NCBI RefSeq assembly: GCF_000424325.1
Contig: NZ_AUJR01000006.1
Span: 62,001 to 126,000, forward strand
DNA length: 64,000 bases
Direction: 5' to 3'
Origin: [Clostridium] clostridioforme AGR2157
Lineage (GTDB): Bacteria; Bacillota; Clostridia; Lachnospirales; Lachnospiraceae
The notes under the pieces are model-generated. The model ran no database searches, was not told the origin of the DNA, and worked only from the letters and a program-made list of their open reading frames with translations. Of the stretch, positions 51,794 to 59,394 are shown in pieces; the first letter of the stretch is position 1, and each line of letters opens with the position of its first letter. Both the position numbers and the translations under genes were made by a program.

Positions 51794-52753
51794 ATGAAAA
51801 AAATAGTATTTAGCCACAACATACCAAAGGAGTATTATCAGGAATATACGCAGGGGCTTCGCGTAGTTACACCTGAAAATTCCATGGAGAGCTTTTCCAG
51901 GGAGGAGGCTGAGAGAGTCATAGAAGATGCAGATATCTTTATCTGTATTGGGGATTATACCTGTGACCAGGCGCTTATAGACAAGGGCAACAGCCTCAGG
52001 ATCATAGGAAATATGGGGTCAGGCTATGATAATGTGGAGGTGGCCTATGCAAAGAAAAAAGGCATACGGGTGCTGAATGCTCCGCGTTCTGTGGTGGATT
52101 CCACGGCTGAGATGACGATAGGGCTCATGATGAGCGTATGCCGGGGAATCGTACAGTATGACCGTGAACTGAGAAAAGACCGGGTCTGCACGAGACAGCT
52201 GTTTTTCCGCAGGGATATGCTCCTAAACGGCAAGACGCTGGGTGTCATTGGTTTTGGAAGGATTGGGCAGGAGGTGGCCCGCAAGGCATATGGACTGGGT
52301 ATGAAAATTGTCTTCTATCAGCCGGTGCCTGCGCCAGATGAGGCGGTCAGGGCATGCGGTGCTAAGGCAGTGGGCCTGGATGAGCTGCTGGAGACATCGG
52401 ATGTCGTCACAATCCATATTCCATATACAGAAGAAACCCGTCACTACATAGACATGGAGAAGCTGGGACATATGAAGGAGACTGCCTATCTGATTAATGC
52501 GTCAAGAGGCGCCATCGTAGATGAGCGCGCCCTGGTGGATGCCCTTAATAACCATAAGATTAAGGGGGCGGCGCTGGATGTACATGAGTTTGAACCAAAT
52601 ATCTCGGCTGATATCGCTGAGCTTCCTAATATTGTAATCACGCCTCATTGCTGTACAAATATAGCGGAGGTCAGGGTTGGCATGCTGCATGAGCTGTTGG
52701 AGGGAATCAGGCAGCTGTTAGAGGGAAAGAATGCCCATAATATTGTCTGCTGA
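51794..52753 (+). CDS. D-isomer-specific 2-hydroxyacid dehydrogenase
   Basis: A 319-residue NAD-dependent dehydrogenase. The Rossmann motif is LGVIGFGRIGQEVARKA; catalytic residues are Arg in INASRGAIVDE, Glu in HEFEP and His in TPHCCTNIAE. The family interconverts 2-oxo acids and D-2-hydroxy acids (glyoxylate/hydroxypyruvate reductase, phosphoglycerate dehydrogenase). It starts 4 bases after tctA, so it probably works on the acid imported by this transporter (inference). Confidence 0.88.
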   Translation: MKKIVFSHNIPKEYYQEYTQGLRVVTPENSMESFSREEAERVIEDADIFICIGDYTCDQALIDKGNSLRIIGNMGSGYDNVEVAYAKKKGIRVLNAPRSVVDSTAEMTIGLMMSVCRGIVQYDRELRKDRVCTRQLFFRRDMLLNGKTLGVIGFGRIGQEVARKAYGLGMKIVFYQPVPAPDEAVRACGAKAVGLDELLETSDVVTIHIPYTEETRHYIDMEKLGHMKETAYLINASRGAIVDERALVDALNNHKIKGAALDVHEFEPNISADIAELPNIVITPHCCTNIAEVRVGMLHELLEGIRQLLEGKNAHNIVC

Positions 52754-52788
52754 CGGACAGAAGATATGTTTAAATCTGGCATAAAAGG

Positions 52789-52797
52789 TGGTATACT
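52789..52797 (+). promoter_or_regulatory. Extended -10 promoter of the GntR gene
   Basis: TGGTATACT, an extended -10 element without a recognisable -35 box, 30 bases before the start codon. Confidence 0.45.
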
Positions 52798-52827
52798 TTA
52801 AGGAAAAGAAAAAAGGCGGTATTTGTC

Positions 52828-53553
52828 ATGAACTTAAAAGCTGTCAAGAAAGTTAATATTGGAGACCAGGTGTACAATCAGATGAAAGACCAGATTATGT
52901 CGGGTGTTTGGGTGCCAGGCGAGAAGATACCTTCGGAAAATCAGCTTATGGAAGTATTTGGAGTCAGCCGGGGGACAGTGCGCCAGGCGATTCAGAAGTT
53001 GTCAGCAGTGGGACTTCTGGAAACCAGGAGGGGGGAAGGATCATATGTGGGCCAGCTGGGGCTGGCCAACTACTTTCAGAGTGCTGTGCCGGCTGCTTTC
53101 TTAAATGAAGATGAATTGAAAGAAGTGTTTGAGTTCAGGATGCTGTTTGAATGTGGGGTGGCTGAGATGGCTGCGGAAAATGCCACTGATGTTCAGATTA
53201 GGAAGCTGGAGAAAAATTATAAAAAGATGCTGCAAAACCTGGGGAATCTGGAAAAATACATAGAGATTGATTTTGAGTTCCATTGTCTTCTGGGAGAATG
53301 TACCCATAATACGTTAGTGTGCCAGATGTATAAAACCATAGAAGATGCGCTGGTAATGTCCATCAGGGAAGGCACGGAGATGATTGGGTTTGAGCATGGC
53401 AGGAAGGACCACGGGCTGATTCTGAAAGCAGTACAGAATCATGATTCCCAGGCGGCCAGAGAAGCTATGCGGCATCATATAATCGATCATCCGGCACTGG
53501 CACTGGATGTTCCGGCTGAAACAAAAGTTGACAGCTTAGTGAAACACATTTAA
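52828..53553 (+). CDS. GntR/FadR-family transcriptional regulator
   Basis: A 241-residue regulator. The N-terminal winged helix (VYNQMKDQIMSGVWVPGEKI, then FGVSRGTVRQAIQKLSAVGL) is typical of GntR. The C-terminal part is an all-helical FCD domain of the FadR type, with metal-ligand positions in EFRMLFE, DFEFHCLL and a late HGLILKAV. FadR-type regulators usually sense organic or sugar acids. It follows the second TTT operon, its likely target. After the stop, 53554-53620 is made of diverged A/T-rich units such as TTTAAAC and GAAACAAAA. Confidence 0.88.
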   Translation: MNLKAVKKVNIGDQVYNQMKDQIMSGVWVPGEKIPSENQLMEVFGVSRGTVRQAIQKLSAVGLLETRRGEGSYVGQLGLANYFQSAVPAAFLNEDELKEVFEFRMLFECGVAEMAAENATDVQIRKLEKNYKKMLQNLGNLEKYIEIDFEFHCLLGECTHNTLVCQMYKTIEDALVMSIREGTEMIGFEHGRKDHGLILKAVQNHDSQAAREAMRHHIIDHPALALDVPAETKVDSLVKHI

Positions 53554-53660
53554 ACGTATTTAAACAACTGAGACGATTGAAACAAAACGAAACAAAATAA
53601 GCGGGCATAAAACATGACGTTCCATTGAAAAAAAGGATGTATATTGGGGAACAATGGAGT

Positions 53661-53675
53661 TGGCATGTTTTTTGC
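53661..53675 (+). promoter_or_regulatory. Sigma-54 promoter of the transketolase operon
   Basis: TGGCAT, 5 bases, TTGC with 12-base GG-GC spacing, 77 bases before the first gene. Just upstream, TCCATTG (53621-53627) and CAATGGA (53652-53658) form an inverted repeat. Confidence 0.82.
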
Positions 53676-53751
53676 TTATTATATAATTTACAGAAGCTGC
53701 TGCTCTCAGTGCACAAGGGTAAGCAAGGAACAAGGTAAGGAGGAGTGTAAG

Positions 53752-54606
53752 GTGAAACTATGTTATCAGGTGGCTACGCCGGATGTGGCGATTGCTGATT
53801 CCGTGACAGCATACCAGGGAAGCCTGGATAAAAGTTTCGGGGATCTGGGAAGGCTGGGATATGACGGGGTGGAGCTTATGACCTTGAATCCCGGTGAATT
53901 AGACTGGAAGGAAGTTAAGGATACAGCAGAGAAGAATGGCTTGTCTGTGGTCCTGGTGTGTACCGGGGAGATTTACGGGCAGTTGGGCTTAAGCTATACG
54001 AATCCGGATGAAAGAATCCGTATGGAGGCCATCCGCAGGAGCAAGGAAATCATTGACTTTGCCAGTTATCTTGGGGCGAATATCAACATTGGCCGGGTAC
54101 GGGGACAATATTGTAAGCAACTGACCAGAGATGAAACACAGGAACTGGCAGTGAAAGCCTTCCGGGAATTGGCAGATTATGGGGCGCCAAAGGGAGTGAA
54201 TATCGCGCTTGAGACAGTGACAATCATGCAGACAAATTTTATCAATACCCTGGCAGAGGGAGCGGATATGGTTGACCGGGTGGACCGGCCTAATTTCCGC
54301 CTGATGATGGATATCTTCCATCTGAACCTGGAAGAGAAGGATATATATGAAGCCATCCGCCGTTACAATCCGTATAATATTCATGTACATCTGGCGGACA
54401 ACAACCGGCGGTACCCTGGCCACTGCGGACTGGACTTTGAGAAGATATTGAGCACCTTTAAGGAATGTGGTTATGATGGGAATTACTGTACCGAGATATT
54501 TCAGATTCCTTCGATGGAAGAGGCGGCGAAAGGGGCAATCGCCCACCTGAGGCCCATTGCAGACAAGGTGTATGGAAAAAAGACGGAAAACTTATATAAT
54601 AACTGA
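53752..54606 (+). CDS. Xylose isomerase-like TIM-barrel sugar epimerase
   Basis: About 284 residues. A TIM-barrel protein of the sugar phosphate isomerase/epimerase superfamily, close in layout to hydroxypyruvate isomerase or L-xylulose-5-phosphate 3-epimerase types. Metal positions are Glu in VNIALETVTI, Asp and His in LMMDIFHLN, His in NIHVHLADN, and Glu in YCTEIFQIP. The frame is open upstream, but it crosses the sigma-54 promoter, so the real start is the GTG at 53752, about 8 bases after AAGGAGGAG. First gene of the sigma-54 operon. Confidence 0.85.
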   Translation: MKLCYQVATPDVAIADSVTAYQGSLDKSFGDLGRLGYDGVELMTLNPGELDWKEVKDTAEKNGLSVVLVCTGEIYGQLGLSYTNPDERIRMEAIRRSKEIIDFASYLGANINIGRVRGQYCKQLTRDETQELAVKAFRELADYGAPKGVNIALETVTIMQTNFINTLAEGADMVDRVDRPNFRLMMDIFHLNLEEKDIYEAIRRYNPYNIHVHLADNNRRYPGHCGLDFEKILSTFKECGYDGNYCTEIFQIPSMEEAAKGAIAHLRPIADKVYGKKTENLYNN

Positions 54607-54654
54607 TAACAGATAACTGGCAGCGCCAACTGCCGGTTGGAGTCGGAGGATCAC

Positions 54655-55314
54655 ATGAAAAGTATAGCATTAATCCATACAGTAAAGAGCGTGGCGGCAG
54701 GCTTTGACGACAGCCTGAGGAATTACCTGGGATATGAAGTGAAGATACATAACCTGTGGGACGATTTTCTGGCAAATAATCCCAACGAGATTGGGGAGTT
54801 CACCATACAGAACCGCAACCGCCTGCTCTGCGATATGAAGGCCCAGGAGCTGACAGGAGCGGATATCATTGTCACCACCTGCTCCACGCTGACCCCTGTG
54901 GTGGAGATGATTCGGCCCTTTATCCGGGTTCCCGTCATTGCCATTGACGATGCCATGGCCAGAAGGAGCGTCCTCTACGGAAAGCGCATTATGGTCATGG
55001 CCACAGCGGAGAGCACGGTGGGCCCCACTGTCTCAAAGATTAAGGCTGAGGCGGATAAGGCGGGAAGGGAAGCAGACATATCCACCTGCGTGTGCATGGA
55101 CGCATTCCATGCCATGAAAGCCATGGACATGAAGAAGCACGACATGATTCTCAGGGAAAAGGCCGGGGAACTTAGCGGCTATGACTGTATTGTCCTTGCC
55201 CAGGCATCCATGGCCCATCTGGAAGACGAGATAGCTTCCATCACAGGCTGCCCTGTCCTTACCAGCCCCAGGCTGTGCATGGAAGAAATCAAGAATAAAT
55301 TGGAGGAGATATAG
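54655..55314 (+). CDS. Asp/Glu racemase-fold protein with a single active-site Cys
   Basis: A 219-residue protein of the aspartate/glutamate/hydantoin racemase superfamily. The first catalytic Cys is present (IIVTTCSTLTP, residue 76). At the second site, normally Cys in a CTH-like motif, the sequence reads VLAQASMAHL, so Ala (184) replaces it. One-Cys members such as arylmalonate decarboxylase do not racemise in the classic two-base way, so a decarboxylase or isomerase is as likely as a racemase (inference). CGGAGGAT precedes the ATG. It is followed after 2 bases by the transketolase N-terminal gene. Confidence 0.82.
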   Translation: MKSIALIHTVKSVAAGFDDSLRNYLGYEVKIHNLWDDFLANNPNEIGEFTIQNRNRLLCDMKAQELTGADIIVTTCSTLTPVVEMIRPFIRVPVIAIDDAMARRSVLYGKRIMVMATAESTVGPTVSKIKAEADKAGREADISTCVCMDAFHAMKAMDMKKHDMILREKAGELSGYDCIVLAQASMAHLEDEIASITGCPVLTSPRLCMEEIKNKLEEI

Positions 55315-55316
55315 AG

Positions 55317-56144
55317 ATGACGAATGAGAGAAAAGAGGAGTTACAGAGACAATGCAGCAAATTCCGGAACGACCTGATTGACCTGCTTCACAGCATCCAG
55401 ACAGGCCACCCCGGCGGTTCCCTGTCATGTACGGAGATACTGACGTCCCTTTATTTTGAAATCATGCATGTGAATCCCGAGAATCCTGAGATGGAGGGAA
55501 GGGATCACCTGATTCTGTCCAAGGGCCACGCGGCACCCATGCTGTATCTGGTGCTGGCAGAGAAAGGCTTTTTCGCCAAGGAGGAGTTAAAGACCCTGCG
55601 CCAGATGAACAGCATGCTTCAGGGCCATCCGTGCGTACATAAGACTCCGGGCGTGGAGCTGTCCACAGGTCCTCTGGGGCTGGGACTTTCCGCCGGCCTG
55701 GGCATGGCCATGGCAGACAGGATTAAGGGACTGGATTCCTATACCTATGTGGTCATGGGCGACGGAGAGATTGAGGAAGGCTGTATCTGGGAAGCTGCCA
55801 TGTCCGCATCCAAGTTCGGGGCAGACCATCTGATTGGAATACTGGACAACAACGGAGTACAGCTGGACGGCACCCTGGAGGAAATCATGCCAATGGGAGA
55901 CATCGGGGCAAAATGGAGAGCATTTGGGTGGAACGTGGTAACATGTGACGGCCATGATGTGGAGGATTTCTGCCGGGCCGTTGAAGAGGCGAAGAAGACC
56001 AAAGGCCAGCCTTCCCTGATTCTTGCAAACACCGTGAAGGGCAAGGGCGTTTCCTTCATGGAAGGAAAGAACACCTGGCACGGCAAGGCCATCAATGATA
56101 ATGAATACGCACAAGCGAAAGCAGAATTAGGAGGTGCCAGATAA
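55317..56144 (+). CDS. Transketolase, N-terminal (TPP-binding) subunit
   Basis: A 275-residue half-transketolase. It carries GHPGGSLSCTEI, LSKGHAAPMLYL and the thiamine diphosphate motif VMGDGEIEEGCIWEAA ending in DNNGVQLDG. In many Clostridia transketolase is split into two genes; the second half follows with a one-base overlap. The enzyme moves two-carbon ketol groups between sugar phosphates. As a dedicated copy inside a catabolic operon it probably acts on a pathway-specific ketose phosphate (inference; split transketolases for apulose 4-phosphate are a known example). Confidence 0.93.
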   Translation: MTNERKEELQRQCSKFRNDLIDLLHSIQTGHPGGSLSCTEILTSLYFEIMHVNPENPEMEGRDHLILSKGHAAPMLYLVLAEKGFFAKEELKTLRQMNSMLQGHPCVHKTPGVELSTGPLGLGLSAGLGMAMADRIKGLDSYTYVVMGDGEIEEGCIWEAAMSASKFGADHLIGILDNNGVQLDGTLEEIMPMGDIGAKWRAFGWNVVTCDGHDVEDFCRAVEEAKKTKGQPSLILANTVKGKGVSFMEGKNTWHGKAINDNEYAQAKAELGGAR

Positions 56145-57079
56145 TGGGAGAAAACATAGCAATCCGTGACGCTTACGGCGCAGCGCTTAAGGAGCTGGGA
56201 GAACAGAATGAGAAAATCGTGGGCCTGGAGGCGGATGTGGCTTCCTCCACAAAGAGCGGTATTTTTGGAAAGGCATTTCCGGAACGTTACTTTAATGTGG
56301 GCATAAGCGAGCTGGATATGGTATCCATGTCAGCCGGGGTTGCCAGGGAGGGGTTGATTCCTTATGTAAATACATTCGCGGTGTTCCTGACCACCAGAGG
56401 AGCAGACCCCATACAGAGCCTGATTGCCTATGACAAGCTGAACGTGAAGCTCTGCGGCACCTACTGCGGGCTTTCCGACTCCTATGACGGGGCCAGCCAC
56501 CAGGCCATTACCGACCTGGCGTTTGTAAGAGCCATCCCCAATATGACGGTGATTACAGTGGCTGACGCAGTGGAGACAAAAAAGGCGGTATTTGCCATCG
56601 CAGACCATCAGGGCCCTGTATATTTAAGGCTCAGCCGCGCGGCAGCTCCTGTGTATTATACTGAGGACATGAAATTTGAGATTGGCAAGGGCATCACGGT
56701 CAGGGAAGGCAGGGATGTGACCATCATCACCACGGGAACCGTGCTGCACAAGGCCCTGGCAGCGGCAGAGCTTCTGGAAGCAAAAGGAATTCAAGCAAGA
56801 GTGGTGGATATGCATACCATCAAACCCATTGACGAGGAACTGATTATAGAATGCGCCAGGGAGACAGGCGCCATCGTGACAGTGGAGGAACACTCTGTCT
56901 GCGGCGGACTGGGAAGCGCTGTGGCGGAAGTCCTGGCAGAGCATATGCCTGTACCCATGACCCGCATCGGGGCGACTGACTTTGCAGAATCCGGGGATTA
57001 CGAGCAGCTTTTGGTGAAATACGGCTATGGCCCGGAATCCATTGCGGAAAAATGCGCGGAAGTGATGAAACGCAAGTAG
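56144..57079 (+). CDS. Transketolase, C-terminal subunit
   Basis: A 311-residue second half: the pyrimidine-binding domain (RYFNVGISELDMVSMSAGVA, with the Glu that activates thiamine) followed by the C-terminal regulatory domain (VVDMHTIKPIDEELI, VTVEEHSVCGGLGSAVAE). Its ATG overlaps the TAA of the N-terminal gene by one base, so equal amounts of both subunits are expected. AGGAGGTG lies about 10 bases upstream. Confidence 0.93.
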   Translation: MGENIAIRDAYGAALKELGEQNEKIVGLEADVASSTKSGIFGKAFPERYFNVGISELDMVSMSAGVAREGLIPYVNTFAVFLTTRGADPIQSLIAYDKLNVKLCGTYCGLSDSYDGASHQAITDLAFVRAIPNMTVITVADAVETKKAVFAIADHQGPVYLRLSRAAAPVYYTEDMKFEIGKGITVREGRDVTIITTGTVLHKALAAAELLEAKGIQARVVDMHTIKPIDEELIIECARETGAIVTVEEHSVCGGLGSAVAEVLAEHMPVPMTRIGATDFAESGDYEQLLVKYGYGPESIAEKCAEVMKRK

Positions 57080-57133
57080 GTACAGAACGGCCAGTATAGA
57101 AAAATCAGTACAGAGAAATCAGTACAGAAAAGT
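57078..57133. repeat. 14-bp tandem repeats after the transketolase stop codon
   Basis: Three copies of a 14-bp unit with core CAGTACAGAAAA (57092, 57106, 57120), preceded by a weak copy that begins in the stop codon. The rest of the 217-base gap to 57296 shows no clear promoter. Confidence 0.85.
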
Positions 57134-57296
57134 CAGGAGGGAAGGCGCGCCTATAACGTACCCTGAACCTGGCCTGGGAGCTGGTGTGACAAGGACCTGA
57201 TGATACAGGACCTGCATTTGATATAGATATACATTTGGAAGTAAATGGAATTGAATCAAACAAGATTTGCAAACAGAAATAAGGAGGTATATAATT

Positions 57297-58199
57297 ATGA
57301 AAGACCCAATTCAGAAATATTTTCAGGTAGGAACCATACAGTGGATGACCCATCCTCCGGTGAATTATCCCATAGTGGATTCCGTTAAGACCATCTGCTG
57401 TGACGAATACTTCAGTGCCCTGGAAATAACCCACATCGAGGACCAGGAGACAAAGGACAAGGTAAGGGATATGCTGGCCCAGGGCCATATGAAGGTGTGC
57501 TACGGCGCCCAGCCCCGTCTGCTGGGACCCAAGCTTAACCCCAATGACCTGGACGAGGAAGGCAGGAAGAAGGCGGAGGCTGTCCTGATTGATTCCATTG
57601 ATGAGGCCCAGTACATGGGTGCAAAGGGAATTGCATTCCTGGCAGGAAAATGGGAACCGGAGACAAAGGACCAGGCATATGTCCAACTTCTTAAGACCAC
57701 CAGGGCTGTGTGCGGCCATGCTGCATCCAAGGGAATGATGGTGGAGCTGGAAGTCTTTGACTTTGACATGGATAAGGCAGCCCTCATCGGACCGGCTCCC
57801 TATGCGGCCAGGTTTGCGGCGGATATGCGCACCACCCACAACAATTTCGGCCTGCTGGTAGACCTTTCCCATTTCCCCACCACCTACGAGACTTCCAGGT
57901 TCGTGATTCAGACACTGCGTCCCTATATCACCCACCTGCACATCGGTAATGCAGTGGTGAAGGAAGGCTTTGAGGCATACGGCGATCAGCATCCAAGGTT
58001 CGGGTTCCCTGACAGTGCCAACGACACAGAGCAGCTTGTGGACTTCTTTACCGTCCTGAAGGAGGAAGGCTTCTTTAATAAGGAAAATCCCTATGTATTG
58101 TCTCTGGAGGTAAAGCCGTGGGCAGATGAGGACGGAGATATCATACTGGCTAACACCAAGAGAGTCATCAACAGGGCCTGGGCGCTGGTAGAGGATTAA
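57297..58199 (+). CDS. Second TIM-barrel isomerase/epimerase of the transketolase operon
   Basis: A 300-residue xylose isomerase-like barrel. Likely metal ligands are Glu in MMVELEVFDFD, Asp and His in GLLVDLSHFP, His in ITHLHIGN, and Glu in VLSLEVKPW. It is only distantly similar to the first barrel protein of this operon and resembles more the one at 47.4 kb (HIGNAVV, LSLEVKP against HMGNAVL, ISLEVRP). Substrate unknown. AAGGAGGT lies 8 bases before the ATG at 57297. Confidence 0.83.
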   Translation: MKDPIQKYFQVGTIQWMTHPPVNYPIVDSVKTICCDEYFSALEITHIEDQETKDKVRDMLAQGHMKVCYGAQPRLLGPKLNPNDLDEEGRKKAEAVLIDSIDEAQYMGAKGIAFLAGKWEPETKDQAYVQLLKTTRAVCGHAASKGMMVELEVFDFDMDKAALIGPAPYAARFAADMRTTHNNFGLLVDLSHFPTTYETSRFVIQTLRPYITHLHIGNAVVKEGFEAYGDQHPRFGFPDSANDTEQLVDFFTVLKEEGFFNKENPYVLSLEVKPWADEDGDIILANTKRVINRAWALVED

Positions 58200-58292
58200 A
58201 GCGCGTCTGTAAAATCCTTGTGCCAGGAGCGGGCCTGACAGAGGCCTGCAAGAGCGGATAGAATAGAACAATCAGAAAACGGAGGAATAAAC

Positions 58293-59252
58293 ATGAAAAT
58301 CGTAGTTTTAGACGGATATACAGAGAATCCCGGTGATTTAAGCTGGGAGGGACTTGCAAGTTTAGGGGAGCTGACCGTATATGACAGGACTCCTGCTGAC
58401 AAGATTGCAGAGCGGATTGGGGATGCCGAGGCGGTTTATACCAATAAGACCCCAATCAGCGCAGAGACCATCAAACAGTGCCCTAATTTAAAGTTCATCG
58501 GAGTGCTGGCTACGGGCTACAATGTGATTGATACAGCGGCAGCCAAGGCAGCAGGCGTGATCGTGTCCAACATCCCAACCTATGGTACGGATGCGGTTGC
58601 GCAGTATGCCATTGCCCTTTTGCTGGAGCTGTGCCACCACATCGGGGAGCATTCTGACTGCGTGAAGGCAGGGGAGTGGACCCACAATGCTGACTGGTGC
58701 TTCTGGAAGCATCCCCTGGTAGAGCTGGCCGGAAAGACATTTGGCGTCATCGGCTTTGGAAGGATTGGACAGAGGACAGCCAAAATCGCGGAGGCACTGG
58801 GCATGAAGGTGCTGGCGTATGACGAGTATCCCAACAAGGCGCTGGAAACAGACAACTGCAGATATGCTTCCCTGGACGAGCTTCTGGCACAGGCTGATGT
58901 CATCAGCCTTCACTGCCCGCTGTTCCCGTCCACAGAGGGAATCATCAACAAGGATTCCATTGCAAAGATGAAGGATGGAGTAAAAATCATCAATACCTCC
59001 AGAGGTCCTCTGATTGTGGAAAAAGACTTAAGAGAAGCGCTGGACAGCGGAAAGGTCAGCGGGGCAGCCGTGGACGTGGTATCCAAAGAGCCTATCCGCG
59101 AGGACAATCCTCTTCTGGGCGCCAAGAATATGATTATTACCCCACATATTGCCTGGGCTCCGAAGGAATCCAGACAGAGACTTATGGACATTGCAGTGGA
59201 TAATCTGAAACATTTTGTAGACGGAGCGCCACAGAATGTGGTAAATAAATAG
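58293..59252 (+). CDS. D-2-hydroxyacid dehydrogenase (hydroxypyruvate/glycerate type)
   Basis: A 319-residue NAD-dependent dehydrogenase. Rossmann motif FGVIGFGRIGQRTAKIAEAL; catalytic Arg in INTSRGPLIVE, Glu in VVSKEPI, and His in ITPHIAWAPKESRQRL. The last motif, with Ser-Arg after the His, is characteristic of glycerate dehydrogenase/hydroxypyruvate reductase. Its product, D-glycerate, would suit the glycerate kinase encoded at 36 kb (inference). CGGAGGAA precedes the ATG. Confidence 0.9.
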   Translation: MKIVVLDGYTENPGDLSWEGLASLGELTVYDRTPADKIAERIGDAEAVYTNKTPISAETIKQCPNLKFIGVLATGYNVIDTAAAKAAGVIVSNIPTYGTDAVAQYAIALLLELCHHIGEHSDCVKAGEWTHNADWCFWKHPLVELAGKTFGVIGFGRIGQRTAKIAEALGMKVLAYDEYPNKALETDNCRYASLDELLAQADVISLHCPLFPSTEGIINKDSIAKMKDGVKIINTSRGPLIVEKDLREALDSGKVSGAAVDVVSKEPIREDNPLLGAKNMIITPHIAWAPKESRQRLMDIAVDNLKHFVDGAPQNVVNK

Positions 59253-59291
59253 TAGGACAGTCAGACAGCCTGCAGCGCAGGCCCATGACAG

Positions 59292-59340
59292 ACGCCGGGC
59301 GGAGAAGCGGGCATGAGAATGCTTTGATTCCCCCCGGCGT
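59292..59340 (+). other. Hairpin between the dehydrogenase and the second activator
   Basis: ACGCCGGG (59292-59299) / CCCGGCGT (59333-59340), 8 bp, with a smaller GCAT-ATGC hairpin inside the loop. No T-run, so termination is uncertain. Confidence 0.5.
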
Positions 59341-59394
59341 ATTTCCGTATTGGCGGATACGGGGCAGATACAGAGGGAAAGAGGGCGTGAATTC

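Noticed and set aside
57134-57296. Second sigma-54 promoter before the TIM-barrel gene at 57.3 kb
   Set aside because: TGG and TTGC words occur but never with the 12-base GG-GC spacing.
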